From: Prevotella sp. UBA2809
GTDB taxonomy: Bacteria; Bacteroidota; Bacteroidia; Bacteroidales; Bacteroidaceae
Reading direction: 5' to 3'
Length of the DNA stretch: 61,666 nucleotides
Assembly: GCA_002351725.1 (NCBI GenBank)
Contig: DEHD01000033.1
Location: forward strand, 1-61,666
The notes beneath the pieces are model-generated. The model searched no databases and was not told the DNA's origin. It worked only from the letters and a program-made list of their open reading frames with translations. Positions 51,031 to 60,261 of the stretch are shown here, piece after piece (positions within the stretch are counted from its first letter, which is position 1; each line of letters begins with the position of its first letter). The position numbers and the translations under genes are program-made.

Positions 51031-52971
51031 AAACACTTCTTCGGGGCGGTCTTCTTCTACCACCAGGTTATCGATAATGAAGTTCTGGCGCTCCATGGTG
51101 TTCTTACCCATGTAGTACTCAAGAAGCTTCTGTACTTGGTCAGTCTTATGCAGTGTTACCTGTTCCAAACGGATGTCGGGACCAATAAAACCAGCGAATT
51201 CATCGGGCGAAATCTCTCCAAGACCTTTGAATCGGGTAATCTCAGGATCGGGACCAAGATCTTCGATGGCCTTCTGGCGCTCTTCGTCGCTATAACAGTA
51301 ACGAGTGATGAAATCGCCCTTCTTGTCAGACTTGGCATCAGCTTCAGCAATAGTCTTCTTGTTCTTTATCTTTGTACGACGATTGCGCACACGGAAAAGC
51401 GGCGTCTGAAGAACATATACATGACCTTTCTTAATGAGCTCGGGGAAGAACTGCAGGAAGAAGGTGATGATGAGCAGGCGGATGTGCATACCATCAACAT
51501 CAGCATCGGTAGCTACAATGACTTTATTGTATCGCAGGGTGTCCAAGCCATCCTCGATGTCGAGGGCGGCCTGAAGCAGATTGAACTCCTCGTTCTCGTA
51601 GACAACCTTCTTGGTGAGTCCGAAGCAGTTGAGCGGTTTACCACGGAGTGAGAACACGGCCTGGGTGTTTACATCGCGGCTCTTGGTGATGCTTCCACTG
51701 GCAGAGTCACCCTCGGTGATGAAGATGCACGACTCTTCCTTGCGGTCGTTCTTAACATCGCTGAAATGTATACGGCAGTCGCGGAGCTTGCGGTTGTGCA
51801 GGTTTGCCTTCTTAGCACGCTCACGAGCCAGCTTGGTTACACCAGCCATAGCCTTACGGTCGCGCTCACTCTCCTTAATCTTATTCTCAAGCACCTCGGC
51901 CACATCCTGATGGATGTGCAGATAGTTGTCGACCTCCTGCTTGATGAAGTCGCCTATATATTTATTGATGCTCACACCTCCATCGGGGGCCATCGTAAGC
52001 GAACCGAGCTTGATCTTGGTCTGACTCTCGAACATAGGCTCCTCAACATTGATGGCAATGGCTGCCACGATACCTGTACGGATGTCGCCATACTCATATT
52101 TGCCGTAGAACTCCTTAATGGTACGGGCAATATGCTCTTTAAACGCACTCTGGTGAGTACCACCCTGAGTGGTGTGCTGGCCATTAACAAACGAGTAGTA
52201 CTCCTCGCCATACTGATTGGCATGGGTAAAAGCTATCTCGATGTCGTCGCCCTGAAGATGCACAATAGGATAAAGGGCATCGCTGGTCATACGGTCTTTA
52301 AGCAAGTCTTCAAGTCCATGACGTGAAAGAATGCGACGACCGTTATACATGATTGTCAGTCCGATGTTAAGGTAGGTATAGTTGCGAAGCATATTTTCTA
52401 CGATTTCATCGTGGAACTGATAGTTCACAAACTTCGTTGCATCGGGTTCGAAATATATGTAGGTTCCGTTCTCGTCCTGCGATGGTTCGGTGACATCGCT
52501 TATCAGCTTACCGCACTCGAATACGGCCTTACGCACCTTACCGTCGCGGTAGCTGTGCACATCGAAACGACTGCTCAATGCGTTGACGGCCTTAACACCC
52601 ACACCGTTAAGTCCGATAGACTTCTTAAAGGCCTTAGAATCGAACTTACCACTGGTGTTAAGTATGCTCACCGACTCGATGAGCTTTCCCTGAGGAATGC
52701 CTCGACCATAGTCGCGAACAGATATACGCAGATTATCCTCTACGTTTACCTCGATTCTATCGCCGGCCTTCATCTTGAACTCGTCGATAGAGTTATCAAA
52801 CACTTCTTTTAACAGCACGTAAATACCGTCTTCGGCTGATGAGCCGTCGCCCAACCTACCGATATACATACCGGGGCGAAGGCGAATGTGTTCCAAACCG
52901 GTTAAGGTTTGAATATTGCCTTCGTCGTAATTGACGGTTTCTGGATTAATCAGGTTGTTATCGTCGTTCAT
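51028..52971 (-). CDS. parE: DNA topoisomerase IV subunit B
   Basis: 647-residue type IIA topoisomerase ATPase subunit that, with the A subunit, decatenates chromosomes. Seen: GHKL ATPase start LRPGMYIG, KEVFDNSIDE, GRGIPQG, GLNGVGVKAVNALS, the QTKIKLGS-type transducer, and the TOPRIM box ITEGDSASGS with DADVDGMHIR. It is of the short ParE-like type. The ATG at 52971 overlaps the previous stop (ATGA), which supports this start over 52989. Symbol by homology; gyrB-like naming is possible. Confidence 0.92.
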   Translation of the reverse strand: MNDDNNLINPETVNYDEGNIQTLTGLEHIRLRPGMYIGRLGDGSSAEDGIYVLLKEVFDNSIDEFKMKAGDRIEVNVEDNLRISVRDYGRGIPQGKLIESVSILNTSGKFDSKAFKKSIGLNGVGVKAVNALSSRFDVHSYRDGKVRKAVFECGKLISDVTEPSQDENGTYIYFEPDATKFVNYQFHDEIVENMLRNYTYLNIGLTIMYNGRRILSRHGLEDLLKDRMTSDALYPIVHLQGDDIEIAFTHANQYGEEYYSFVNGQHTTQGGTHQSAFKEHIARTIKEFYGKYEYGDIRTGIVAAIAINVEEPMFESQTKIKLGSLTMAPDGGVSINKYIGDFIKQEVDNYLHIHQDVAEVLENKIKESERDRKAMAGVTKLARERAKKANLHNRKLRDCRIHFSDVKNDRKEESCIFITEGDSASGSITKSRDVNTQAVFSLRGKPLNCFGLTKKVVYENEEFNLLQAALDIEDGLDTLRYNKVIVATDADVDGMHIRLLIITFFLQFFPELIKKGHVYVLQTPLFRVRNRRTKIKNKKTIAEADAKSDKKGDFITRYCYSDEERQKAIEDLGPDPEITRFKGLGEISPDEFAGFIGPDIRLEQVTLHKTDQVQKLLEYYMGKNTMERQNFIIDNLVVEEDRPEEVF

Positions 52972-54122
52972 AGATTCTTTTTGAAACATCTTCTGCGTTT
53001 ATGTTGAGTGTGCTCCAGATACTGCCACTGGCTCTGCACTTTCTCGTTGGTCTCCATCTCTACATTAGTCTCGCCCCACTTGAAGCCATACTTCTGGTAG
53101 CGTGGGATGAGATCGTAGAACAGCAGGGCATTAGCTCCCTTCTGCTGATACTCTGGCAATATGCCCACCAGCATAAGGTCTACACACTCAGCCTTGTGGA
53201 ATTTGAGCGCCTTGAGGCAGTGCCACCAGCCAAATGGCCACAGGCGGCCACGGCGACACTTCTGAAGCGCGCGTGTCATTGATGTGATAGATATGCCCAC
53301 ACCGATGATGTCATGGTTTGGAGTGTTCCAGTCTTCAATAAGACAGAGCAGATCCATATCGAGCATGGGGAAATACATCTTCAGATATTCATCAATCTGG
53401 GCCTCAGTCATTTGAGAGTAACCATAGAGGTGACCGAACGATTTATTAACCACATCAAGCACCTTACGACCGATCTGCTCCTTGCCAAACACCTGACTAC
53501 GCTTGGGGTGCATAGGATGCAGGTTGTAGCGTTTCATAACCATCTCGGCTATCTTCTTGTACTTCTCGGGCATATCGCCTTGAGGCACTATCAACTTGAA
53601 CTCTACATAGTCGTTGTCTTTTTCCCAACCACCTAACTGCTCCAAGTGCTTGGGATAGTAAGGATAGTTATAGATGGTGGCCATGGTGCCCATCTGGTCG
53701 TATCCCTCGATGAGCATTCCCTCTGGGTCCATATCGGTGAAGCCCAATGGACCGATGATTTCTGTCATACCTTTCTGGCGGCCCCACTCCTCGGCGGCAT
53801 TAAACAGCGCGCGGCTCACCTCGATATCATCGATGAAATCTACCCAACCGAAGCGAAGACTCTTACGCTCCCACTTCTCGTTGGCACGATGATTGATGAT
53901 GGCGGCTATGCGTCCGGCCACCTTGCCATCCTTGTAAGCCAGAAAATACTCAGCCTCGCAAAACTCGAAGGCAGCATTCTTATCCTTGCTCAAGGTGTGA
54001 AGATCGTCGGTGAAAAGGTTGGGCGCATCGTACTGATTACCCTTATACAAATCGTAATGAAAATCGATAAAAGCCTCAAGACTCTTCTTGTCAGTGACTT
54101 TTCTAATTTCTACTGCTGACAT
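52968..54122 (-). CDS. GNAT-fold N-acetyltransferase-like protein
   Basis: 384-residue cytoplasmic protein common in Bacteroidetes and annotated as GNAT or hypothetical. The N-terminal part (KSLEAFIDFHYDLYKGNQYD, FLAYKDGKVAGRIAAIINH) and the late segment DLMLVGILPEYQQKGANALL fit an acetyl-CoA-binding fold. No substrate can be named. Start at 54122 follows the TATCTTTG box at 54157-54164. First gene of an operon with topoisomerase IV B, which it overlaps by 4 bases. Confidence 0.82.
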   Translation of the reverse strand: MSAVEIRKVTDKKSLEAFIDFHYDLYKGNQYDAPNLFTDDLHTLSKDKNAAFEFCEAEYFLAYKDGKVAGRIAAIINHRANEKWERKSLRFGWVDFIDDIEVSRALFNAAEEWGRQKGMTEIIGPLGFTDMDPEGMLIEGYDQMGTMATIYNYPYYPKHLEQLGGWEKDNDYVEFKLIVPQGDMPEKYKKIAEMVMKRYNLHPMHPKRSQVFGKEQIGRKVLDVVNKSFGHLYGYSQMTEAQIDEYLKMYFPMLDMDLLCLIEDWNTPNHDIIGVGISITSMTRALQKCRRGRLWPFGWWHCLKALKFHKAECVDLMLVGILPEYQQKGANALLFYDLIPRYQKYGFKWGETNVEMETNEKVQSQWQYLEHTQHKRRRCFKKNL

Positions 54123-54156
54123 ACTCTCTCTTTGTTCGTTAAGCTTAAAAACGATG

Positions 54157-54164
54157 CAAAGATA
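54157..54164 (-). promoter_or_regulatory. -7 promoter box for the GNAT/topoisomerase/S41 operon
   Basis: CAAAGATA on the plus strand (TATCTTTG on the minus strand), 34 bases before the start. Confidence 0.7.
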
Positions 54165-54192
54165 AAGAAAATGCAGCAAATAACAAAAAATA

Positions 54193-55356
54193 TTAAGATA
54201 TTTTTCGGCAAACCATTAACAAATGGCCCTTCTTGGCATCAGTAGTGGCGAAAATATATACATCGCCGCCATCCTTCAGCTTAAGCCTCTTCCTAAGGTC
54301 GGCCACTGACAAGGGGAAGTTCCTTACGGCGATATTGGCTTTATCGATACCAGCAAGGGCTTCTTTAAGCTCACGTTTGTTCATAGTGCTGACACGCTCG
54401 ATAACAAACCCACGGCCAGGGAAACCTTCGACTAACTTATCAGACAGGAACAGATGACTATTAGCATCGGGCTGAGTAATGCCGAAACGATGAGAAATAA
54501 GGTTGAAACAACCGGCCTTCATTACAGAAGCATTAGGCTCATAGAGGAAGGTGAAAGATTGAAGAGGTGAAGGGGTGAAAGGGTGAGTTTCGCCGATTTC
54601 ATAGCTGAACACTTGGTCGTCGTTCACACAGAACACCTTCACCTTTTCATCTTTTCCTTTTTTCACCTCTAACAGAAGCTCCTTGCATTCGTTGCCAACT
54701 GACACAATATGAACCTGACTTACATTACCAACATCGGCCACAGTTTTCTGCCAGTCGAGCATTGGTGATAGTTTTATCATTACCCGATCGGCTTTTTGCA
54801 GCATTTCATCGATGATTTCCAATACATTCGGGGTGCAATCGGCAATGCCATAGGTTCTGGCTCCATGCTGGTCTCTTCGGGCAGGGTCGATGAATATCAG
54901 GTCGGCATGCTCCATCTGATGAAGATACCCTACTCCATCGTTGCAGACAACCTGAACATGATTCAACCCTAAATGTTTATAATTCTCCGATGAAATGGCG
55001 CATAATTGCGGCTGCATCTCAACATGAACAGCCTGTTTGAAACCAGCAGACATGAAAGCCATATCGACTCCGAAACCGGCAGTAAGATCAACTATCTTTT
55101 CTCCATTTCCGGCTATCCTTGCTTTATATCTGGCAGTTTGTTCGCTCGAGCACTGCTCCATAGATATATGGGGTGGATACACGATTCCATCGATAGAAGC
55201 CCACGATGGTATCTTAACACGTGCCTTCTGGCGGCCTGCTATCTGATCGAGGGCATACGCCATGTCGACCTCAGGGTTTTTCTTCCCTAAAAAGGCCAAC
55301 TGGCGTACGTCTTCGTCAGCATGGATACGGATAAACTCGAGTGTTGCCTCGTTCAT
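54193..55356 (-). CDS. THUMP-like domain SAM-dependent methyltransferase
   Basis: 387-residue class I methyltransferase: SAM-binding motif I VDLTAGFGVDMAFM, acidic motif VHVEMQPQL and the catalytic-region motif LIFIDPARRDQHGAR. The C-terminal part is the THUMP-like domain (GFVIERVSTMNKRELKEAL). The family is presumed to act on RNA. Two stretches of octamer-related repeats are embedded in its coding sequence (54551-54587 and 54635-54668) in opposite orientations. It follows the sugar-isomerase-like gene by 3 bases. Confidence 0.87.
   Translation of the reverse strand: MNEATLEFIRIHADEDVRQLAFLGKKNPEVDMAYALDQIAGRQKARVKIPSWASIDGIVYPPHISMEQCSSEQTARYKARIAGNGEKIVDLTAGFGVDMAFMSAGFKQAVHVEMQPQLCAISSENYKHLGLNHVQVVCNDGVGYLHQMEHADLIFIDPARRDQHGARTYGIADCTPNVLEIIDEMLQKADRVMIKLSPMLDWQKTVADVGNVSQVHIVSVGNECKELLLEVKKGKDEKVKVFCVNDDQVFSYEIGETHPFTPSPLQSFTFLYEPNASVMKAGCFNLISHRFGITQPDANSHLFLSDKLVEGFPGRGFVIERVSTMNKRELKEALAGIDKANIAVRNFPLSVADLRKRLKLKDGGDVYIFATTDAKKGHLLMVCRKIS
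54551..54668. repeat. two octamer repeat tracts inside the THUMP-like gene
   Basis: 54551-54587 reads GTGAAAGA, TTGAAGAG, GTGAAGGG, GTGAAAGG, GTGAG on the plus strand and encodes THPFTPSPLQSFTF in the gene. 54635-54668 carries four units (GTGAAAAA, AGGAAAAG, ATGAAAAG, GTGAAGGT) on the minus strand and encodes VKKGKDEKVKVF. Confidence 0.75.
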
Positions 55357-55359
55357 ATC

Positions 55360-56511
55360 TTAAAGTGATGCTATAAAGTCCTCAAACAATTTGCGATTAT
55401 TGCCAGGAGTGATGATGTGGTGATTGCCGATGGGTTGAGTAAGGAAATAGCCTGTCTGACAGCTATCAGCAAGCTGGATGACCTGCTGAGTACGGCACAA
55501 ATCAGGTTTTGCCTGATTCCTTACAAGCTCACCTTCGGCCATAAAGCAACGCTTTAGGTCGCCCGACACCTTGAAAACGGTTACAGGACCTTCCTTCATG
55601 AAACCCCTGATTCCAACGCCAATGCCCGATTCGAAATGTGTATCGAGTTCGTAGCGCTCAACCATATTAAGTGGAATGGTGCAGTGGGCAAACAGCATCT
55701 CGCCTGTTTCGGGGTTTATCTGCGATGGATTGGCCTGGAATCCAGAAACGCCAAGCAGCGCATTGGTAATAGCCATCGACAGCATTGCAGGCACATCACC
55801 CTCGCAACCTGCCACTATACCCTCGGCATTAAGACGAGCCAGAGCAAGGCAGCCGGTATTGTGAACTGCCGTAAGCAGATCGAAACATCTAAGTGTGAAA
55901 CCTTGCAGCTGGTATTTATCTACAATCATCTTCAAACCCTCATAGATACGATCGGGCATTTCACCCTCCTCAATCTTTCCAACACCCTCAATAAGCTCTT
56001 CGATAGGAACTTCTACCAGATCGATGCCAAGCTTTGTCTTAACGGCTTTAGGATCGGCAGCGCTTGAGATAAGCCAGTCGGATGGTTGACCGATGATGCC
56101 GTATCGTGTTCCGCTGAGCTTATTCTTAGCCTCGCTGACCTTGGTTAGTGTAGCCAATCGACGGGCGATATAATCCGTACTGCCGTGAATAATCTCACCC
56201 TGCATGTAGTTCTGCTGCAGGTATGAAAGGATTTCCATTGATGCTGCCAGCGAGTTACTCTTACCTGATGTTAGCAGATAGAACGGAGCCTGGGTCTGCT
56301 GGCGGAGTTGTGGTAGCAGGCGCTTGAATATACCTTCAGTACCACCTGTACGGACATAAATGACCGACAGAGTATGACTACCATAGTCGGCATAGTCGCT
56401 ACCCTTAAAGGTATAACTGATGCCAAGACTGCCCAAAAACTCTTGGGTAACTGCGCTTACTGCATTCTCGTCGTGCAGCTCGGATGTGAGTGTGTAGATT
56501 GCTATATCCAT
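55360..56511 (-). CDS. L-fucose/arabinose isomerase-like protein
   Basis: 383-residue protein similar in fold to L-fucose and L-arabinose isomerases: an N-terminal alpha/beta part (IYVRTGGTEGIF), a central segment (RCFDLLTAVHNTGCLALARL with CEGDVPAMLSMAI), and an FucI-like C-terminal beta domain (GNHHIITPGN). It lacks a clear sugar-locus context; neighbours are a TonB receptor (12 bases upstream) and the methyltransferase. Whether it is a catalytic isomerase cannot be decided from sequence alone. Confidence 0.75.
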   Translation of the reverse strand: MDIAIYTLTSELHDENAVSAVTQEFLGSLGISYTFKGSDYADYGSHTLSVIYVRTGGTEGIFKRLLPQLRQQTQAPFYLLTSGKSNSLAASMEILSYLQQNYMQGEIIHGSTDYIARRLATLTKVSEAKNKLSGTRYGIIGQPSDWLISSAADPKAVKTKLGIDLVEVPIEELIEGVGKIEEGEMPDRIYEGLKMIVDKYQLQGFTLRCFDLLTAVHNTGCLALARLNAEGIVAGCEGDVPAMLSMAITNALLGVSGFQANPSQINPETGEMLFAHCTIPLNMVERYELDTHFESGIGVGIRGFMKEGPVTVFKVSGDLKRCFMAEGELVRNQAKPDLCRTQQVIQLADSCQTGYFLTQPIGNHHIITPGNNRKLFEDFIASL

Positions 56512-56523
56512 AAGTTGTTGATT

Positions 56524-58689
56524 TTATAAATCTATAGGAACTATCAATTTCATCGTAATATTCCTACCCATATTGAACACTCCCTGGCGACCGGTTACCA
56601 CGTTGAAATCGGCATATTTCAATCGACTCAGGTGGTTCTGATAGGCTTTGTCAAGCAGATTGTCGGCGATGATATAGAACTCGGCCAACTTCTTGCTGCC
56701 AATCTGGATATCGGTACCAGCCTGAAGGTTCAACAGAGTGTAGCTTGGTGTCTCTGTCTCAGTTTCATCGGCACAATAGATGTGATTCTGCTTGAGATAG
56801 CACTCGATGCCAGCCGACACGAAAAGGTTGTTAAGTCTGAATCGACGGGCAAGAACATCATGATGCTGATGATGACCAACAGTAGTATGTGAGTGGTGAA
56901 TCAACTCCCATTTCAACTCCGATGTCCATCGAGGGGCTGGAGTAAATGGCAGATACTTTGTGTCATCGGGCTGATTCATAAGCTGAGCATCGACATACGA
57001 GAACGTGTTGCCGAAATGTACAGAGTGGATAGGATGAAAGTCGATGCCAGCCTCGAAACCTAAAAGACGTGCATCACCCTGCGTATAGGCATAGGTAAGA
57101 TAACCATCCTCAATAACTATAGGCAGACGGTGGGTGAAGATGTAGTTATCAATACGATTTGCAAACAGAGCAAGCTGTGCAGAAACGTATGGCGATGTAA
57201 AGTCGATGCCCAAGTCGGCCTGAAGGCTGTATTCGGCCTTTAGCTGCTCACTGCCCAACTCATAACGGATAGAGCCCTCGTGAACACCATTTGAGGCAAG
57301 TTCGCTCATATTTGGTGTGCGGAAACCGCGAGCTACATTAAGGCGAAGGTTCCACTGATCGTTGATGTTATACACCGCACCTACACTACCGGTAAGACCG
57401 TTGAAATGGCGACAAAAATCGTTGAAACGCACCTCACCGTCTTCTATCAGTCCATAGCCGTGAAGTCGTCGATAGTCATAGCGAACGCCGCCGTTAAGAG
57501 TCCATTTATCGCCTAAGCTTTTTGAAACTGTGGCGTAAATGCCGAAATCAAACAGTTTGTAATCGGGTATAAGATACTCCTCGCCCTTATTGAGCGAGTT
57601 CTGATACATACCACCAACACCTGTCGAGAGTTTCCAACCGTTCCACTCGTTGGTGATATAACGGACATCGTAGGTAAGGGTATGCATCTTGAAATAAAGT
57701 TCGAATTCATCGGCACTTTCTTCAAACTCCTGTCGCTGGTTCTGCTGATAGCCAATAATGGTCTTAAGGTAACCAGAAGAAAGATTAAGCGAGTTGTCCC
57801 ACACTAATTTATAGTGCTTTACTTGCTGGAATGGGAGTGCTTTACTATATGACTTAATGGGCGAATAATTTGCGATTAAATCGCCTGTTTCTTCATCTCG
57901 TTCGCCCTCGATTATGCTCGGAGTGAGGTGATAGGCCGTCCATGTGAGACGTGAATGTCCCCACTGCTTGTTAAGTCCAAGCATCAGTCTGTCAGCACGT
58001 TCGCGGAACTGTGAGCCTGGAACATAGCCATCGTACTTATTCTTATAGGCATGGGCCATTTTATCGCTATATCGGGCATTCCACACAAATCCGTTCTTAT
58101 TACCTGCAAAAGCAAGATTATAAGCAAAGAGTCCGTTATTCGTCTGATACTCAGTTCCTATGTTTGCTTTCATATCTCCCTCAGCAAGTGTTGGTTCAGA
58201 GTGAAGTATAACTACTCCAGCCATAGCATCAGAGCCATACATAAGTGAGGCCGGGCCCTTTAGTATTTCTACCGAATTCACCGAGTTTCCGTCTACCTCA
58301 ACGCCGTGCTCATCGCCCCACTGCTGTCCTTCTTGTCTTACTCCTTCGCTCATAACCACAACACGGTTGTATCCCAATCCACGGATGATTGGCTTGGAAA
58401 TACCACTACCAGTTGTTATCTGACTTACTCCCGGCTGTTTAGCGATGGCATCTATAATATTAGTGGATGCCGTTGAATGCAAGATTTGTGGGGTTACAAT
58501 ACTGACAGGTGCTGTGGCATGCTTTAACTTTGTGTCGCCAGTAACACCAGTAACAATCAAATCGTTAAGTTTAAGGTGTTTATAAAATACATCAGTAGAA
58601 TCATTCTGATGCTGATGGTTATCCTTGTCCTGTGCCGATGCCAAGAGCGCAAAGCCCAGCAATGGCAGGATGATATATATCTTCTTCAT
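56524..58689 (-). CDS. TonB-dependent outer-membrane receptor, His-rich (ZnuD-like)
   Basis: 721-residue outer-membrane receptor: signal peptide (MKKIYIILPLLGFALLASAQ), plug domain (DAIAKQPGVSQITTGSG, KPIIRGLGYNRVVVMSEG, VEILKGPASLMYGSDAMAGV) and beta-barrel ending in FNMGRNITMKLIVPIDL. A His cluster after the signal (HQHQND) and a His-rich loop (HHSHTTVGHHQHHD) point to metal, perhaps zinc, uptake. There is no SusD partner. The promoter box (58761-58768) leaves an Arg-rich in-frame ATG at 58752 almost at the transcript start; the signal peptide start at 58689 is preferred. Confidence 0.9.
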   Translation of the reverse strand: MKKIYIILPLLGFALLASAQDKDNHQHQNDSTDVFYKHLKLNDLIVTGVTGDTKLKHATAPVSIVTPQILHSTASTNIIDAIAKQPGVSQITTGSGISKPIIRGLGYNRVVVMSEGVRQEGQQWGDEHGVEVDGNSVNSVEILKGPASLMYGSDAMAGVVILHSEPTLAEGDMKANIGTEYQTNNGLFAYNLAFAGNKNGFVWNARYSDKMAHAYKNKYDGYVPGSQFRERADRLMLGLNKQWGHSRLTWTAYHLTPSIIEGERDEETGDLIANYSPIKSYSKALPFQQVKHYKLVWDNSLNLSSGYLKTIIGYQQNQRQEFEESADEFELYFKMHTLTYDVRYITNEWNGWKLSTGVGGMYQNSLNKGEEYLIPDYKLFDFGIYATVSKSLGDKWTLNGGVRYDYRRLHGYGLIEDGEVRFNDFCRHFNGLTGSVGAVYNINDQWNLRLNVARGFRTPNMSELASNGVHEGSIRYELGSEQLKAEYSLQADLGIDFTSPYVSAQLALFANRIDNYIFTHRLPIVIEDGYLTYAYTQGDARLLGFEAGIDFHPIHSVHFGNTFSYVDAQLMNQPDDTKYLPFTPAPRWTSELKWELIHHSHTTVGHHQHHDVLARRFRLNNLFVSAGIECYLKQNHIYCADETETETPSYTLLNLQAGTDIQIGSKKLAEFYIIADNLLDKAYQNHLSRLKYADFNVVTGRQGVFNMGRNITMKLIVPIDL

Positions 58690-58760
58690 TCTGTTTTCTG
58701 TTATCGACAACAATGCCCATGACATTGCTCTTCTTCTCTGTTGTCTTCTCATTCTGGCTG

Positions 58761-58768
58761 CAAAGATA
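58761..58768 (-). promoter_or_regulatory. -7 promoter box for the TonB receptor operon
   Basis: CAAAGATA on the plus strand (TATCTTTG on the minus strand). The leader to 58689 contains a small inverted repeat CAATG...CATTG but no recognised riboswitch. Confidence 0.7.
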
Positions 58769-58831
58769 CGAAAGAATTCTTAAATTGCGACCAAAAGAGA
58801 ATGAAACTTTGGCGGTTTAACATAAAAGCAC

Positions 58832-58839
58832 TACCTTTG
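58832..58839 (+). promoter_or_regulatory. -7 promoter box for the alanine symporter gene, likely leaderless
   Basis: TACCTTTG ends only 4 bases before the ATG at 58844, so transcription would start at or next to the start codon. Confidence 0.7.
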
Positions 58840-58843
58840 CACC

Positions 58844-60259
58844 ATGAATGAACTGATAACAGCTGTAAACGATGTAATATGGAGCTACGTGCTTATAGTG
58901 GCTCTGGTGGGTTGTGGACTTTGGTTTACTTGGCGCACAAAGTTTGTGCAGTTCCGTATGGTGGGCGAGATGTTACGCTTGCTTACAGAGTCGGCAGTAG
59001 ATAGTGTAGGAGATCAAGTAAAAGGAAAAGAAAAACGCCACATTTCATCGTTCCAAGCCTTTGCCGTAAGTGTGGCCACCAGGGTAGGAACAGGCAACCT
59101 GGCAGGTGTAGCAACAGCAATAGTTATCGGCGGACCAGGAGCAGTGTTCTGGATGTGGCTGATAGCACTTATAGGATCAGCTACAGCATTTGTAGAATCT
59201 ACATTGGCACAGCTTTATAAGCAGAAGCACAAAGACTCGTTTATCGGTGGTCCTGCATACTACATACAGAAGGGATTAAAGTGCCGCTGGATGGCGGTAT
59301 TATTTGCCATCCTCATAACCCTACAGTTCGGACTATCAAACAACTCTATTCAGGCAAATACTATTTGCGGGGCCATGCAGGAAGCCTTTGGCTGGTCGCC
59401 AATATGGGTTGGAGTAGCCTTGGCAACCATGGCTCTGTTCATCGTCTTTGGCGGTATCCAGCGCATTGCTAAGGTTAGTTCTGTGATAGTTCCTTTGATG
59501 GCAGTGGGCTACATAATCCTGGCTTTGGTTATAATCATTATGAATATACACCTTATTCCTCACGTATTCAAGGTGATTATACTCGATGCCTTTGGCTTTA
59601 GCCAGATAGCCGGCGGTAGCATAGGTGCAGCGATGATGAACGGAATAAAGCGCGGTCTGTTCTCGAATGAGGCAGGTGAAGGAAGTGCTCCAAATGCGGC
59701 TGCAACGGCAAGCACAACACACCCGGTGAAACAAGGATTAATACAAGCATTAGGCGTATTTACCGATACTTTGATGGTTTGTTCATGCACAGCCTTCATT
59801 ATACTTATCAGTGGTCTGTATCAGGTGCCTGAGCTTAATGGCATAGCGCTGACACAATCTGCTTTGCAGCGCGAGATTGGAAGTATCGGTCCGATGTTCA
59901 TTGCTGTAGCTATCTTCCTTTTTGCATTCTCAAGCATCATTGGAAACTATTATTATGGTGAGGCAAATATCCGCTTCATCACACAGAATAACAAGGTAAT
60001 GACTGCCTATCGCATAGCATCGGCAGGCTTAATGGTTATGTTCGGCGCACTAGCCAGCTTTGAACTGGTGTGGAACATTGTCGACCTCTTCATGGCATTC
60101 CTCACAGCTTGCAACCTTATTGCCATAGTACTACTAGGCCGCTACGCCTTCCGCCTACTCGATGATTATCGCCAGCAGAAGCGTCAGGGCATAAAAGAAC
60201 CCGTCTTCCATCGCAGTAAATTACCTGAGATAGAAGACGAGTTGGAATGCTGGGAATAG
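58844..60259 (+). CDS. sodium:alanine (AGCS family) symporter
   Basis: 471-residue inner-membrane carrier with about 11 hydrophobic segments. Family signatures: FAVSVATRVGTGNLAGVATAI near the N-terminus, GGPAYYIQKGLK, and GLFSNEAGEGSAPNAAATAS, with the long N-terminal loop HISSFQAF. It brings in alanine or glycine with sodium and could feed the alanine dehydrogenase at 36253. Monocistronic, promoter directly at the start codon; convergent with the kinase gene, 2 bases apart. Confidence 0.94.
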   Translation: MNELITAVNDVIWSYVLIVALVGCGLWFTWRTKFVQFRMVGEMLRLLTESAVDSVGDQVKGKEKRHISSFQAFAVSVATRVGTGNLAGVATAIVIGGPGAVFWMWLIALIGSATAFVESTLAQLYKQKHKDSFIGGPAYYIQKGLKCRWMAVLFAILITLQFGLSNNSIQANTICGAMQEAFGWSPIWVGVALATMALFIVFGGIQRIAKVSSVIVPLMAVGYIILALVIIIMNIHLIPHVFKVIILDAFGFSQIAGGSIGAAMMNGIKRGLFSNEAGEGSAPNAAATASTTHPVKQGLIQALGVFTDTLMVCSCTAFIILISGLYQVPELNGIALTQSALQREIGSIGPMFIAVAIFLFAFSSIIGNYYYGEANIRFITQNNKVMTAYRIASAGLMVMFGALASFELVWNIVDLFMAFLTACNLIAIVLLGRYAFRLLDDYRQQKRQGIKEPVFHRSKLPEIEDELECWE

Positions 60260-60261
60260 GA

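Noticed and set aside
58690..58752. Arg-rich N-terminal extension of the TonB receptor, or a leader peptide
   Set aside because: In frame and starting almost at the predicted transcript start, but it would precede a normal signal peptide; no attenuator structure was found.
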